A stretch of 64,000 bases of DNA from Candidatus Gastranaerophilales bacterium (GCA_944323165.1 CALURK010000001.1:124001-188000); one strand, 5' to 3'. Shown: positions 16,554 through 25,871, counted from the stretch's first letter. The notes: generated by a model not told the origin, from the sequence alone. Numbers and translations: made by a program.

Positions 16554-18815
16554 ATGTATAGATTTAAACCAAGCTGTGAATTAGAAGGTGAGTTATTCAA
16601 GAATGTTTTTGAAAAGACTCCTGATTATATAAAAAAATTAAATTTGTTAAATTTCGATGACGAGAACGGGTTTGTGTTTACATTAAAAAAAGAGCATTTA
16701 TACCCGCATTCTCAGGAAAATCCTGAAGGTTTGAACTTGAAAGAGTGGTTTGAGAATTATTCAAAAGAAGCGAAGGTTTCGACTGCAGGTATTAGAGGCC
16801 CTCAGAATATTTTGTTTCCTCAAGACACCAGATTTCCGATAAATTTGGTGGGGATTGTACTTGCTACTTTAGCTAAGGCTCTTGTTGCAAGGGAAAAATA
16901 TCCGAATAATGAGATTGTAAAGCTTGCAGGAAGTGAAGTTAGATATAATTCAGCACTTTACTTGGATGCAATTGCAAGAATTCAGGCTGCTCAAGAAATA
17001 AGAACACTTCTTCCTGAGGGTAGAAAGACTATTCCTATTTGGTTGGCTTCTTTTCTTGCGTTTAAGTTAGATTTAGTTGGCGGAGAATACATTACTTCAA
17101 GTCACGGAATTTCTGTTAAGACTGCTACAAAGGATTTGAATTCTCAAGGCAGCCAGTATCTGCCGGAAGAATCTTTGGAATTTGTTGATAAAATTCAGGA
17201 AATATTTGACAAAACTGAACAAGATGGGGCTTATGAAATAAAAATAAGTGCCAAGAATGATTCGTTGATTGATGAAACAGTTATGTCAAAACTTAATGAC
17301 GGTATTGATTTATATGTCGACTATTTAAAATCAGGGGTAGCTGAAAATCTTGATGGCGTAAGAAAAATGAAGTCTAAACTTTTTATAGAAAGTGTTGGCG
17401 GATGTGCTTACAGAACGTTAAGCCGTGTACTTGAAAAACTCGGAATTCAAGATAAATACGCTTGGAATAATACGGAAGAAGATCCGTTTTTCCATTCAAT
17501 AGGCAAATACGATACCGATCCTAAGGGAAACAAAGTTTTCTATGATTATTCAGTGGATGCAACCGTTTTAGCAAAAAGACCAAACGGCGAAAAATTCTTC
17601 CCTGTAATAGAATCTTTACACTACGAAAAGGTTCTTGCTGATTATCCATTGGGAACTGTCGTTTTAATTACTGACCCTGATCATGACAGACTTACTGTTT
17701 GCCAGATAGAAGCAGCAGGAAATTCTGCAATGCTTGATGATTACGGTATTTCTTATATTGCGTTGAATGAAGATAGAATTTTAACAGTATATAGTGCTAA
17801 TCAGGCATTTTTAATGCTTATGAATTATAGAGTTAAACAGCTTAAGGCAAGCGGAAAGTTCAGAAACCATCCGAGATTTATGATAAAAACTACTGCTTCT
17901 GCTTTATCTTGGGACGAGTGGGCAAAATCTCACGGAATTAAGGTTGTAAACGTACCTGTAGGATTTAAAGAGATTGCTAATATTATGAAGAAGGTAGAAC
18001 TTCAGATTAAAAACAGCCCTAATAAGGATGTTATAGTTGATGATGTTTTCGGAAACTCAATTAATTTGGGGGTTCAGCCTAGATTGGTATTTGGCGGTGA
18101 AGAGTCCGGCGGAATGATTATGGGCTCAGAAGATTTGATTGAGTCTTTAGCCGGAAGAAAGGCTATTGCAATGCGTGAAAAAAGCGCAACTGAGGCTATA
18201 ATTGTTTCTTCTTCTCTAGCTGCAAAACTTGAAGAAGATAACAAAACCCTTTCTGAATATCTTGTAGAGATTTTTGATGAGAATAACATTGTTGCAAAAT
18301 ATGATGTAAGAGAAGATATTGCTTATTACAACGAATCTGAGCCTGATATTGAAAAATTAAAGTTGGCAAAGGTTGAGGGTGAAAAACAGAGGACGAAAAA
18401 TGATTTGTTCTATTTATCACTTGCGATTGCAATAAGAGAAGGAAAGGCAGATTTGGAGTCTGTAAAAAAAGTACTGAATGGAGCTTTTGCGGAATTAAGC
18501 TTTGATAATTTGAAATCAGTTAAATTTGTCGGGGATGGGACTTATATGCAATTTAGCGATAAATATGTAGAAATTCGCCCGTCAGGGACTGACGCTAAGA
18601 CTAAGGCTTATGCAGGCGGTGAAAAACTTGAAGATATCGAAAAATTTGCAAGAGTTTTAGGTAATTATTCGGGTGAAAGAACTGAGCTTCATAAGGAGCT
18701 TATAACTGAAGAATTTTACGAAAGCTCTAAGGAAAAAGCCTTAAATTATTATTTGCAATTCGTAGAAAAAGATGCCAATAATGAAGTGTTTGTTATTCCT
18801 GAATATAAGTTTTAG
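16554..18815 (+). CDS. Phosphohexomutase (phosphoglucomutase/phosphomannomutase family)
   Basis: A 753-residue alpha-D-phosphohexomutase interconverting hexose 1- and 6-phosphates. Motifs: STAGIRGPQN near the start; catalytic phosphoserine loop TSSHGIS instead of the usual TASHNP; metal loop TDPDHDRL; sugar-binding GGEESGG; phosphate-binding RPSGTDAKTK. It is clearly longer than the 450-580 residues usual for the family, with an extended N-terminal region and extra sequence between motifs. A TATAAT lies about 30 nt upstream and AGAGG precedes the ATG. A GtrA-like gene follows directly, hinting at surface polysaccharide supply, which is inference. Confidence 0.88.
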   Translation: MYRFKPSCELEGELFKNVFEKTPDYIKKLNLLNFDDENGFVFTLKKEHLYPHSQENPEGLNLKEWFENYSKEAKVSTAGIRGPQNILFPQDTRFPINLVGIVLATLAKALVAREKYPNNEIVKLAGSEVRYNSALYLDAIARIQAAQEIRTLLPEGRKTIPIWLASFLAFKLDLVGGEYITSSHGISVKTATKDLNSQGSQYLPEESLEFVDKIQEIFDKTEQDGAYEIKISAKNDSLIDETVMSKLNDGIDLYVDYLKSGVAENLDGVRKMKSKLFIESVGGCAYRTLSRVLEKLGIQDKYAWNNTEEDPFFHSIGKYDTDPKGNKVFYDYSVDATVLAKRPNGEKFFPVIESLHYEKVLADYPLGTVVLITDPDHDRLTVCQIEAAGNSAMLDDYGISYIALNEDRILTVYSANQAFLMLMNYRVKQLKASGKFRNHPRFMIKTTASALSWDEWAKSHGIKVVNVPVGFKEIANIMKKVELQIKNSPNKDVIVDDVFGNSINLGVQPRLVFGGEESGGMIMGSEDLIESLAGRKAIAMREKSATEAIIVSSSLAAKLEEDNKTLSEYLVEIFDENNIVAKYDVREDIAYYNESEPDIEKLKLAKVEGEKQRTKNDLFYLSLAIAIREGKADLESVKKVLNGAFAELSFDNLKSVKFVGDGTYMQFSDKYVEIRPSGTDAKTKAYAGGEKLEDIEKFARVLGNYSGERTELHKELITEEFYESSKEKALNYYLQFVEKDANNEVFVIPEYKF

Positions 18816-18824
18816 GTGGTAAAT

Positions 18825-19223
18825 TTGAAGAATTATTGGTTTAGTTTGTCAGATAAAATAAGATTTTTGCTCGTCGGCGGGTTCAACGCCGGCGTGTCAT
18901 ATCTTATTTATTCTGCAATTTGTCTTATTTTGGGTGAGCATTTCTACCAAATCGCCTTAGCTTCAGCTTGGGCTATATCTTCTGTAGTATCTTTTACTAC
19001 TCAAAAATTTCTGGTATTTCAAGGTAACGGCAATTGGAAGAAAGAGTATTTAAAGTGTTGTACTACCTGGTTTTTCAGTTACCTTATAAATGCCGGTTTG
19101 TTAGAAATTTTTGTTAAATTACTCCATATAAATGTTTTTGTGGCGCAGATTGTAGCAACTCTTACCGCTGCTATTTTTACTTATGTTTTATTCAAAAAAT
19201 TTGCGTTTAGAGTAAAGGCTTAA
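18825..19223 (+). CDS. GtrA-family membrane protein
   Basis: A small integral membrane protein of about 132 residues with four predicted transmembrane segments (IRFLLVGGFNAGVSYLIYSA, then VSFTTQKFLVFQGN and two more). GtrA-like proteins are thought to flip undecaprenyl-linked sugars for surface glycan modification. I choose the TTG at 18825 because AGGTGG lies 5 nt upstream; a GTG at 18816 directly after the previous stop is the alternative. It is coupled to the phosphohexomutase gene. Confidence 0.85.
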   Translation: MKNYWFSLSDKIRFLLVGGFNAGVSYLIYSAICLILGEHFYQIALASAWAISSVVSFTTQKFLVFQGNGNWKKEYLKCCTTWFFSYLINAGLLEIFVKLLHINVFVAQIVATLTAAIFTYVLFKKFAFRVKA

Positions 19224-20024
19224 TTAATAAGCACCATTGAGCCATTTTCTGCGTATTCTTAAGATAACATTTTTTCTTTGCATATCTTTTATTGCAAAGT
19301 CGATATTTTCTTTTAGTCTTCTAGTGCTTGCTCCCTTTTTAAGTGCAATACCGTAAGGTTCTTTTGTGTACCTTTTAGGAAGAAGCTTTACAGATTTATC
19401 TTCGTATACAAACCTGCTGAGTATTGTATCATCAGATGTTAAGGCGTCGATTTTGCCGTTTTTCAGAGCTTGATATGCGGTTCTGTAGTTTCTAAATCCA
19501 ATAATATTAGCTTCCGGGGCAAGGTTGAGCATGTTTTTTTCAGCTGTAGTTCCAAATACTACGCCGACATTTTGCTTGTCTAAATCAGCTATTGATTTGA
19601 TTTTGCTTGAAGAACGAACCAGAAGAGCTTGACCTGCTGCATCGTATGGAACTGAAAAATCAATAACTTCCCGTCTTTGAGGGGTTATTGTCATTGTTGC
19701 AATAACTATGTCTACTTCTCCTGTTGAAACTTTAAGCATTCTATTAGCAGGCGTTACGGGATAAAATTCGACTGCGTTTGGCGATTTTAGAAGGTATTGG
19801 GCGATATATCTTGCTAAATCTGCATCATAACCCTTTATCTCCCAATTTTTATCAAAAAAGCCAAAAGGTTTTGAATCAGTGTTTATTCCTACCTTGATAA
19901 CTCCACGTTCTAATATTGTGTCGTACAAGTCTTTTTCTACATATTTTTCAGGTTTAAATATCAGAAAATATATTGCGACCAGCAATATGCATAAGATTGT
20001 AAGTATTACTGCAAGTTTCTTCAT
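19224..20024 (-). CDS. Amino-acid ABC transporter-type substrate-binding protein
   Basis: A 266-residue periplasmic binding protein of the SBP family 3 (glutamine/arginine-type) with an N-terminal membrane anchor or signal (residues 5-25, no lipobox Cys). Recognisable are RGVIKVGINTDSKPFGFFD, GYDADLARYIAQYL, GEVDIVIATMTITPQRREVI and DFSVPYDAAGQALLVR. No permease or ATPase gene is adjacent, so it may serve a transporter elsewhere. Its ATG overlaps the thyX stop (ATGA), indicating translational coupling. Confidence 0.9.
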   Translation of the reverse strand: MKKLAVILTILCILLVAIYFLIFKPEKYVEKDLYDTILERGVIKVGINTDSKPFGFFDKNWEIKGYDADLARYIAQYLLKSPNAVEFYPVTPANRMLKVSTGEVDIVIATMTITPQRREVIDFSVPYDAAGQALLVRSSSKIKSIADLDKQNVGVVFGTTAEKNMLNLAPEANIIGFRNYRTAYQALKNGKIDALTSDDTILSRFVYEDKSVKLLPKRYTKEPYGIALKKGASTRRLKENIDFAIKDMQRKNVILRIRRKWLNGAY

Positions 20025-20719
20025 AAGCTGAGTTTAGGTTTCCTTCCGCAGGATTTATCTTCGTCACAATATCCTAATCTTTCACATTTTGGGACAAGAT
20101 AAGGTTTTAGCCAAGGCTCTACCTTGATAAGTTCATCGCACATCATTTTAACCATAGTTCTGATTTCATATTGCGCTCTTGTACATAATCTCAGATTTGC
20201 CAAATGTATAAGCTCTCTTAGGTTCAAGCTTGCGACAATCGAACTTGCTGCTGCATTTGGAAGAACGGCCCTTGCGTCTTCCGCAGGAATTCCTGCTTCT
20301 GTGAATTCTGTGTATATTTTAGAAATTTCTGCCATAAAATTAACAAATTTTTCTTTTAATTCCTCATTTTTTTCTATAGTCGGAGGAATTATATAATCAA
20401 ATTGTCCTTTTTCTTTGACATATCTTTGAGATTTTTGTGAAAAAGACATGTGTCTATGTCTTACAAGCTGGTGTGTACAAGCTCTTGAAACATTTGATAT
20501 GGCAAAAGTTACTTGAATATGTTCGATTACCGAGTAATGTCCTGATGAAACCACTCTTTCTATGAGCTTAAGCATTTTTTCTTCATCATCAGCGCTGTTA
20601 TAGATATTTATTGGATAATCTGCACTATAGCAGGTTCTTGCTGCTGTGTATATAGTTTTTAACATGTTTTCCGGTCTGGAAATCAGATTTACAACCGGCT
20701 TGTTATTATTATTTTCCAT
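20021..20719 (-). CDS. thyX: Flavin-dependent thymidylate synthase ThyX
   Basis: ThyX methylates dUMP to dTMP using methylene-tetrahydrofolate and FADH2, replacing ThyA. The signature RHR(x)7S is present as RHRHMSFSQKS followed by QRY, with SGHYSVIEHIQVTF upstream and LRELIHLANLRLCTRAQYEI downstream. I start at the ATG at 20719 (MENNNNKPVV) because GAGGGGAAGGAG lies just upstream; an ATG at 20734 is inside that Shine-Dalgarno stretch. It is normal length at 232 residues and co-transcribed with the binding-protein gene. Confidence 0.95.
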   Translation of the reverse strand: MENNNNKPVVNLISRPENMLKTIYTAARTCYSADYPINIYNSADDEEKMLKLIERVVSSGHYSVIEHIQVTFAISNVSRACTHQLVRHRHMSFSQKSQRYVKEKGQFDYIIPPTIEKNEELKEKFVNFMAEISKIYTEFTEAGIPAEDARAVLPNAAASSIVASLNLRELIHLANLRLCTRAQYEIRTMVKMMCDELIKVEPWLKPYLVPKCERLGYCDEDKSCGRKPKLSL

Positions 20720-20784
20720 ACTCCTTCCCCTCATTCACAATTATATTAATAATAACATAAGATTAGGTTTTGTGGAATTGTAAA

Positions 20785-21801
20785 TTAATTACTTAACTTT
20801 GAATTATGTTTTTTCTTATGCGGGATATCAAGTTTTGGGTTATGATCCGCAATATCTGCTAAAAACGTTGATACAAAAGGTATTAGCATATAATAAACAC
20901 AGCCCACAAGTAAAATCGGTTTTGCAATTTTTATCCCTTCAATTTGTTTATCAAGCTTTGGATCGTTTAGGTTTGCTTTTCTAAATTTTTCTATAAATTT
21001 TTGTGTAGGTTTTTCGGTTAATTTATCAAGAATATAACTACTTATGATACTTAAACCTGTGGAAATTCCGGCATTATATATGAGAGCTTTTTTTCTTTTT
21101 TCTTCGATTTTTTCGCTTCTGTTTGTTTCGTGAATGAAGGTTGCTGTGGTTAAGGCGTCTGTTGCTGCTACAATATGCATTGGGAAATTCGAATCTTTGT
21201 GTTTGTCAGAGAATTTTTGCATGCATTTCGAATCCAAAATTTTTCCGATACCTTGGGCGAGTTTGTTTGGCTTTTTACCTTTAAATGCGATATTTTGGTT
21301 TGTTTCGTGGTTTTTATTTGGTTTGTGGAATAAAGTTTGCATAATATAAGGCATTCCGGCACAGGTCAGAACTGCTTTCGGCATAGCTACAATAAGACCC
21401 AGCCCTAATTTAAACAGCTGAGTCGCAAGTGTGTAACTTTTTGATTGGTATAATTTATCGTTTCCGTTTTTTAAAAATTTAATAGTTTCGCTTTTTAAGT
21501 AGTTTTCCGGATTAGTATCAATTTTTCTCAGAGCTTTTGCAAAAGGGGTTGTAATTCCAAGAGTTAGAAGATATCCTGCTCCGCTTGATGAAATTGATTT
21601 AGCACAGGCAACTTTTTTATTTTCTTTGTCAGTGTGCGGGGCTAGCCAAATAGCGGCTGGGCGGGCTGTTGCAGAAAGCACAAGGGTCGTTGTCGCGGCA
21701 AACATTGCACCTTTATCAGCTGCGAATTCTAATCCCCTCTTTAGAGCTCTATTGGTATATATACTTTTAAATGAGATATCCCTGTCTGAATTTACTTTCA
21801 T
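20785..21801 (-). CDS. Hypothetical multi-pass membrane protein with aromatic N-terminal motif
   Basis: A 338-residue protein beginning MKVNSDRDISFKSIYTNRAL, with a second motif NQNIAFKGKKPNKL near residue 170. Hydrophobic segments occur at about 27-52, 78-92, 132-155, 238-258 and 293-316. No enzyme motif is visible and I do not know the family. The duplicated aromatic motif and two-half layout suggest an internal duplication, but sequence identity between the halves is not obvious. It is divergent from pnuC. Confidence 0.7.
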   Translation of the reverse strand: MKVNSDRDISFKSIYTNRALKRGLEFAADKGAMFAATTTLVLSATARPAAIWLAPHTDKENKKVACAKSISSSGAGYLLTLGITTPFAKALRKIDTNPENYLKSETIKFLKNGNDKLYQSKSYTLATQLFKLGLGLIVAMPKAVLTCAGMPYIMQTLFHKPNKNHETNQNIAFKGKKPNKLAQGIGKILDSKCMQKFSDKHKDSNFPMHIVAATDALTTATFIHETNRSEKIEEKRKKALIYNAGISTGLSIISSYILDKLTEKPTQKFIEKFRKANLNDPKLDKQIEGIKIAKPILLVGCVYYMLIPFVSTFLADIADHNPKLDIPHKKKHNSKLSN

Positions 21802-21825
21802 CTATTTTTATTAGATAACATAAAT

Positions 21826-22524
21826 ATGAAAATTATTAAATATATAAATTTAAAGTTTTCTGAAATATTAATTTTGGTATTTATTTATTTGATACTCGGT
21901 ATCAACTTTTTGGTGTTTAAAGACAGTGTTGCAGCGGTTTTCTCGGCTTTTTTCGGAATTACTTATACCTTTCTTGCAGGAAAGGGAAATCCTATTTGTT
22001 ATCTTTTCGGGCTCACGGGCTCAAGTTTTTACGGGTACTTAGCTTTTCATAACGCTTTTTGGGGAAATTTAATTTTGTACATCGGATATTATATTCCGAT
22101 GCAAGTTTTAGGGTTCTTTCGGTGGAATAAGCATTTGAAATCAGACAGAAATGAAGTTGTAAAAATTTGTTTGACTACAAAGGAAAGATTTTTGTTATTA
22201 GGCGTTACCATTTTAGCAACTATATTTGCCGTAATTACTCTTTATTATTTGAAAGACAAAAATCCTATTATTGATGGTATTACAACAGTTTTTTCCGTAC
22301 TTGGAATGTATTTGACGGTAAGGCGTGCAATAGAACAATGGCTCGTTTGGGCTATTGTAAACGGGCTTTCCGCTTTTATGTGGATTTTAATTGCGCTTGA
22401 GGGGGCAAGAGTTTATTCTACCGTAATTATGTGGTGTGTGTACTTTTGCCTTGCAATTTATTTTTATATTAGTTGGAAGAATGAGATTTCAAATAATCAA
22501 GAACTTCATCAACGTGACCTTTAA
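21826..22524 (+). CDS. pnuC: Nicotinamide mononucleotide/riboside transporter PnuC
   Basis: A 232-residue PnuC-type transporter with about seven transmembrane helices. FLAGKGNPICYLFGLTGSSF and YYIPMQVLGFFRWNKH are typical PnuC blocks (the WxxH/K region after helix 3), and the C-terminal half has VRRAIEQWLVWAIVNGLSAF. It imports an NAD precursor across the inner membrane. NrtR, an NAD-metabolism regulator family, is encoded at 39.8 kb, a possible functional link. Its 3' end overlaps the convergent bcp gene by 56 bp. Confidence 0.9.
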   Translation: MKIIKYINLKFSEILILVFIYLILGINFLVFKDSVAAVFSAFFGITYTFLAGKGNPICYLFGLTGSSFYGYLAFHNAFWGNLILYIGYYIPMQVLGFFRWNKHLKSDRNEVVKICLTTKERFLLLGVTILATIFAVITLYYLKDKNPIIDGITTVFSVLGMYLTVRRAIEQWLVWAIVNGLSAFMWILIALEGARVYSTVIMWCVYFCLAIYFYISWKNEISNNQELHQRDL

Positions 22525-22927
22525 CTTTGACTTTTCTCCACTCTTTTTCGATATTGCCGTCTTTATCAATGACAAATGTTGAACGTTCTATTCCCATGTA
22601 TTTTCTTCCATACATTGATTTTTCTTTCCAAACACCGTATTCTTCCGCAAGAGTGTGTTCGGGATCTGATAGCAAAATGAAATTAAGATCGTGATTTTCT
22701 TTGAATTTCTTGTGGCTTTTAATACTGTCAGGGCTTACGCCGATTACGGTAGTGGATGAAATTAGGCGGTTTATGTTATCTCTAAAGTCGCAGGCTTCTT
22801 GTGTGCAGCCTGAAGTGTTATCTTTCGGGTAAAAATATAGTACAACTCTTTCGCCTTCAAATCCTTTAAGTTCGTATTCTCTTTCTTCCCCTTCGGCACT
22901 TAGTCCCATTAGTTTTATATCTTGCAT
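22469..22927 (-). CDS. bcp: Thioredoxin-dependent peroxiredoxin, BCP type
   Basis: A 152-residue thiol peroxidase reducing H2O2 and organic hydroperoxides. The active site YPKDNTSGCTQEACDFRD has the peroxidatic Cys and a resolving Cys five residues later, the atypical 2-Cys BCP pattern. RSTFVIDKDGNI is also typical. AAAGGAGAG precedes the ATG. The last 56 bp overlap pnuC in opposite orientation. Confidence 0.95.
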   Translation of the reverse strand: MQDIKLMGLSAEGEEREYELKGFEGERVVLYFYPKDNTSGCTQEACDFRDNINRLISSTTVIGVSPDSIKSHKKFKENHDLNFILLSDPEHTLAEEYGVWKEKSMYGRKYMGIERSTFVIDKDGNIEKEWRKVKVKGHVDEVLDYLKSHSSN

Positions 22928-23011
22928 AATTTCTCTCCTTTAAATATTAGTAAGATAATACTATTATAAATAAAAATTTTTTGTTTATAATATAAAAAGA
23001 GGCTAGTCGAA

Positions 23012-24394
23012 ATGATTAATGATTTAACAAAGGGAGCACCATTAAAAATAATGCTGTTATTTTCCGTACCGCTCTTGGTGGGAAATATATTTCAGCAATT
23101 TTATAATATAGCTGACATAATTATTGTCGGAAGAACTCTAGGTATGAATGCTTTGGCTGCGGTGGGAGCTGTTGCACCATTATTTTTCTTAATTATGTTC
23201 ATAATAGTTGGTATGACAAACGGTTTTTCCGTCATTACAGGACAAAGGTTTGGGGCTAAAGATTATGAAGGTGTCAGACGCTCGGTTACGATGTCAACTA
23301 TATTGAGTAGTTTCCTTACCCTGGCTTTTACCGTTGTGTGTGCCTTTACAATGCCTATTATATTGCATTTGATGAATGTGCCTCAGGAAATTTATAGGGA
23401 TGCAAATTATTATATTCAAATTGTAATAGCAGGTTTGATTATAGCGAATTTTTATAACCTTTTAGCGAGTATTATAAGGGCGCTTGGAGATAGTATGACT
23501 CCGCTTTATTGCCTTATAATCGCATCTATATTAAACATATTTTTAGCACTTCTGTTTATATTGGAATTTCATTTGGGAGTTCCGGGTTCAGCCTACGCTC
23601 TTGTTCTCTCGCAAGCGTTTTCATTGATTCTTTGCGTTTGGTATGTAAAAAAGCATTTTCCTATATTGCATTTAAAGAAACAGGATTGGATTTTTGATTG
23701 GAAGCAAGATTATAAATTTGCTTTAGAGCATTTGAAAGTCGGACTTCCAATGGCTGCTCAGTTTGCAATTTTAGGTGCAAGTATCCTGATTATACAAAGT
23801 GTTTGTAACTCTTTTGGACCGGATATTATTGCGGCATTTACGGCAGCTCTAAGAATAGAACAAATCGCAACTCTTCCGATGATTTCTTTTGGCGTAGCCT
23901 TAGCTTCTTATGTTGCGCAGAATTTCGGAGCGGGAAATTTTTCCAGAATAAGATTTGGTGTAAAAAAAGCTTCTCTTATTAATCTGGGATTAAGTATCGT
24001 AATGGCTTTAATTATGCACTTTTGGGGCGGAGAATTCGTACGAATTTTTGTCGGGTACAAAAACGAAGATATCGTTGAGATTGCTCACTCATATTTGTTT
24101 ATAAGTTCGCTTTTCTACTTTTTCCTAGCTCAAATTTTTATATACAGAAACGCTCTTCAAGGCCTTGGACGAGCAGTAATTCCTATGTTGGCATCTATTG
24201 GAGAACTTCTTATGAGAGCATTTGCGGCAGTGTATTTAGCTGCAAAGATAGGATATTTTGGCGTATTTTATGCGGGTCCGATCGCTTGGGTTGCAGCTTC
24301 ACTCGTTCTTGCAATCGGATATTACTCTACAATTAAGCAGTTTATACTTAAAACTCAAAAGAAACTTAGAGCGAGAAAATGTAAACAAATTTAA
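23012..24394 (+). CDS. MATE family efflux transporter
   Basis: A 460-residue, 12-helix multidrug/toxin extrusion protein of the DinF/NorM group. The start INDLTKGAPLKIMLLFSVPLLVGNIFQQ, the internal repeat GMTNGFSVITGQRFGAKDYE and the second-half YVAQNFGAGNFSRIRFGVKKA are characteristic. It likely exports cationic drugs or metabolites using an ion gradient. A TATAAT and an AGAGG Shine-Dalgarno precede the ATG. It is followed by the rplU leader. Confidence 0.93.
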   Translation: MINDLTKGAPLKIMLLFSVPLLVGNIFQQFYNIADIIIVGRTLGMNALAAVGAVAPLFFLIMFIIVGMTNGFSVITGQRFGAKDYEGVRRSVTMSTILSSFLTLAFTVVCAFTMPIILHLMNVPQEIYRDANYYIQIVIAGLIIANFYNLLASIIRALGDSMTPLYCLIIASILNIFLALLFILEFHLGVPGSAYALVLSQAFSLILCVWYVKKHFPILHLKKQDWIFDWKQDYKFALEHLKVGLPMAAQFAILGASILIIQSVCNSFGPDIIAAFTAALRIEQIATLPMISFGVALASYVAQNFGAGNFSRIRFGVKKASLINLGLSIVMALIMHFWGGEFVRIFVGYKNEDIVEIAHSYLFISSLFYFFLAQIFIYRNALQGLGRAVIPMLASIGELLMRAFAAVYLAAKIGYFGVFYAGPIAWVAASLVLAIGYYSTIKQFILKTQKKLRARKCKQI

Positions 24395-24560
24395 ACATTT
24401 GACCTTGACACCCGCTCAATGCTTGTGGTACATGTATACATATAAATAGTATTAGATGGGTTAATCGTGTCTAAACGGGCACATCGAAATGATAAGGAGT
24501 CCAAGACAAACCTTTTTAAGCTGAAGTTCCCTACGATTCCCGAAAAAGAAAGGAAGTACA
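24395..24560 (+). promoter_or_regulatory. Promoter and long leader of rplU-rpmA, with a possible 40-codon uORF
   Basis: TTGACA begins near 24411, with weak -10 candidates around 24434. The rest is a leader of roughly 110 nt, long enough for ribosomal-protein autoregulation. A GTG-started reading frame (24467-24589, 40 codons, basic) runs through it and ends 29 nt inside rplU in another frame. It may be spurious. Confidence 0.4.
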
Positions 24561-24917
24561 ATGTACGCAATAGTCGAAACAGGTGGTAAACAATACCAAG
24601 TTGAAGAAGGACGTTATGTAGACGTTGAATTATTAGGCGAAGAAAAAGACGCTAAAGTTGTTTTTGATAAAGTCGTTATGATTGTTAACGGTAAAAAATC
24701 AAAAGTAGGTCAACCTTATGTAGCTAATGCAAAGGTTGAAGGTACTATCATTAAGAATGATAAAGCAAAGAAAATTATCGTTTTCAAACAAAGACCTAAA
24801 AAAGGTTACAGAAAAAAACAAGGTCACAGACAAGGCTTTGCAAGAGTAATGATTAACAAAATCAGAACTACTGCTTCTAAGGCTAAAGCTGAAGCTCAAG
24901 AAACAACAGAAGCATAG
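24561..24917 (+). CDS. rplU: 50S ribosomal protein L21
   Basis: A 118-residue L21 starting MYAIVETGGKQYQVEEGRYV, with KVVFDKVVMIV and KRPKKGYRKKQGHRQ in place. It binds 23S rRNA domain in the large subunit. The C-terminus is a short Ala/Lys/Glu-rich tail. AAGGAAG precedes the ATG. It forms the usual pair with rpmA, but without the small Prp protease gene found between them in Firmicutes. Confidence 0.97.
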   Translation: MYAIVETGGKQYQVEEGRYVDVELLGEEKDAKVVFDKVVMIVNGKKSKVGQPYVANAKVEGTIIKNDKAKKIIVFKQRPKKGYRKKQGHRQGFARVMINKIRTTASKAKAEAQETTEA

Positions 24918-25027
24918 TTGAATAATACGTACGGTTTGCGATTTGATGCAGATGTGTACGTAGGGTAGCTGATAAAAATAATTAAATAGCTATCCGATAA
25001 GTTAGATTAAAATAAAGGAGAAATAAA

Positions 25028-25282
25028 ATGGCACATAAGAAAGGTATGGGATCCACCCGTAACGGCCGTGATTCGGAAGCGAAGCGATTAGGCGTTAAGA
25101 AGTTTGGTGGCGAAGTGGTTAAAGCAGGAAACATACTTGTTCGCCAGAGAGGTACAAAAATCCATCCTGGTAACAACGTAGGTATTGGTTCTGATGATAC
25201 TTTGTTTGCTCTAATTGATGGACAAGTTAAATTTGAACCGCACAGACGTGATAGAAAACAAGTAAGCGTTTATGCTGTGTAA
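25028..25282 (+). CDS. rpmA: 50S ribosomal protein L27
   Basis: An 84-residue L27, [20 protein letters not shown], with the N-terminus that reaches the peptidyl-transferase centre. It lacks the cleavable N-terminal extension seen in Firmicutes, which agrees with the absence of prp in the operon. AAAGGAG precedes the ATG and a strong terminator follows. Confidence 0.97.
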   Translation: MAHKKGMGSTRNGRDSEAKRLGVKKFGGEVVKAGNILVRQRGTKIHPGNNVGIGSDDTLFALIDGQVKFEPHRRDRKQVSVYAV

Positions 25283-25296
25283 AATTGAGCGAAAAG

Positions 25297-25326
25297 AGCT
25301 TCCCTGAAATTTGGGAAGCTTTTTTT
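25297..25326 (+). terminator. Rho-independent terminator of rplU-rpmA
   Basis: AGCTTCCC and GGGAAGCT form an 8-bp stem with an 8-nt loop followed by six T. Confidence 0.9.
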
Positions 25327-25396
25327 ATAAAAAAATTTTTTAACTAGCAAAAAAAAATTTTTAGGAGTTTTTTAACTCACAGAAAGGATGGAATGT

Positions 25397-25693
25397 ATGA
25401 ATATAGATAGCGTATCCCCAGTATCATGCAAAAGAAATTTTTCCAGAGATTTAAAGAATGTAAGAAAATTGAGCGTTCCTTTGAAAGATGGAACAACTGC
25501 TAGTTTTACGTCTTCTGATAATTACTTGGAATGCCTTATTACAAAAGGTGATAAGATAGTAGAAGGAAAAGGTAAATATTCTGTAGACGGAATTACATCT
25601 AAGGATTTGTGGAGTTCTTACGAAAAAGTTCAATCGCATGTTAAAAATGGGGTTGATTTCTTCAAAGAATTTACAAAAACAATTTTATCATAG
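25397..25693 (+). CDS. Hypothetical small protein
   Basis: A 98-residue protein not recognised. I start at the ATG at 25397 (MNIDSVSPVSCKRNF) because AAAGGA lies 8 nt upstream; an ATG at 25388 overlaps that site. The middle (PLKDGTTASFTSSDNYLECL) suggests a small beta-rich fold, and the C-terminus is a helix. It has no signal peptide and stands alone between two terminators. Confidence 0.65.
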   Translation: MNIDSVSPVSCKRNFSRDLKNVRKLSVPLKDGTTASFTSSDNYLECLITKGDKIVEGKGKYSVDGITSKDLWSSYEKVQSHVKNGVDFFKEFTKTILS

Positions 25694-25717
25694 GCATGAG
25701 ATTAAAATTTAATATAT

Positions 25718-25749
25718 AAAAGGGGCTTTTTATTTAGAAAGCCCTTTTT
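25718..25749 (+). terminator. Rho-independent terminator
   Basis: AAAGGGGCTTT and AAAGCCCTTTTT form an imperfect stem ending in a T-run after the 25397 gene. Confidence 0.75.
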
Positions 25750-25787
25750 ACTTGTATTGTAAGATTGATAAGTTTTGTAAAATATTG

Positions 25788-25793
25788 TATAAT
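25788..25793 (+). promoter_or_regulatory. -10 element for the methyltransferase-kdsB-lpxK operon
   Basis: TATAAT lies about 78 nt before the ATG at 25872. It is the only good hexamer after the preceding terminator. Confidence 0.5.
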
Positions 25794-25871
25794 GAGCAAG
25801 TACGATCCCAAAGAAGTGTAAATATTGCTTCTTATGCTTTTAAGTAAAGTTCTTAATATGAGGAAGAGAAG

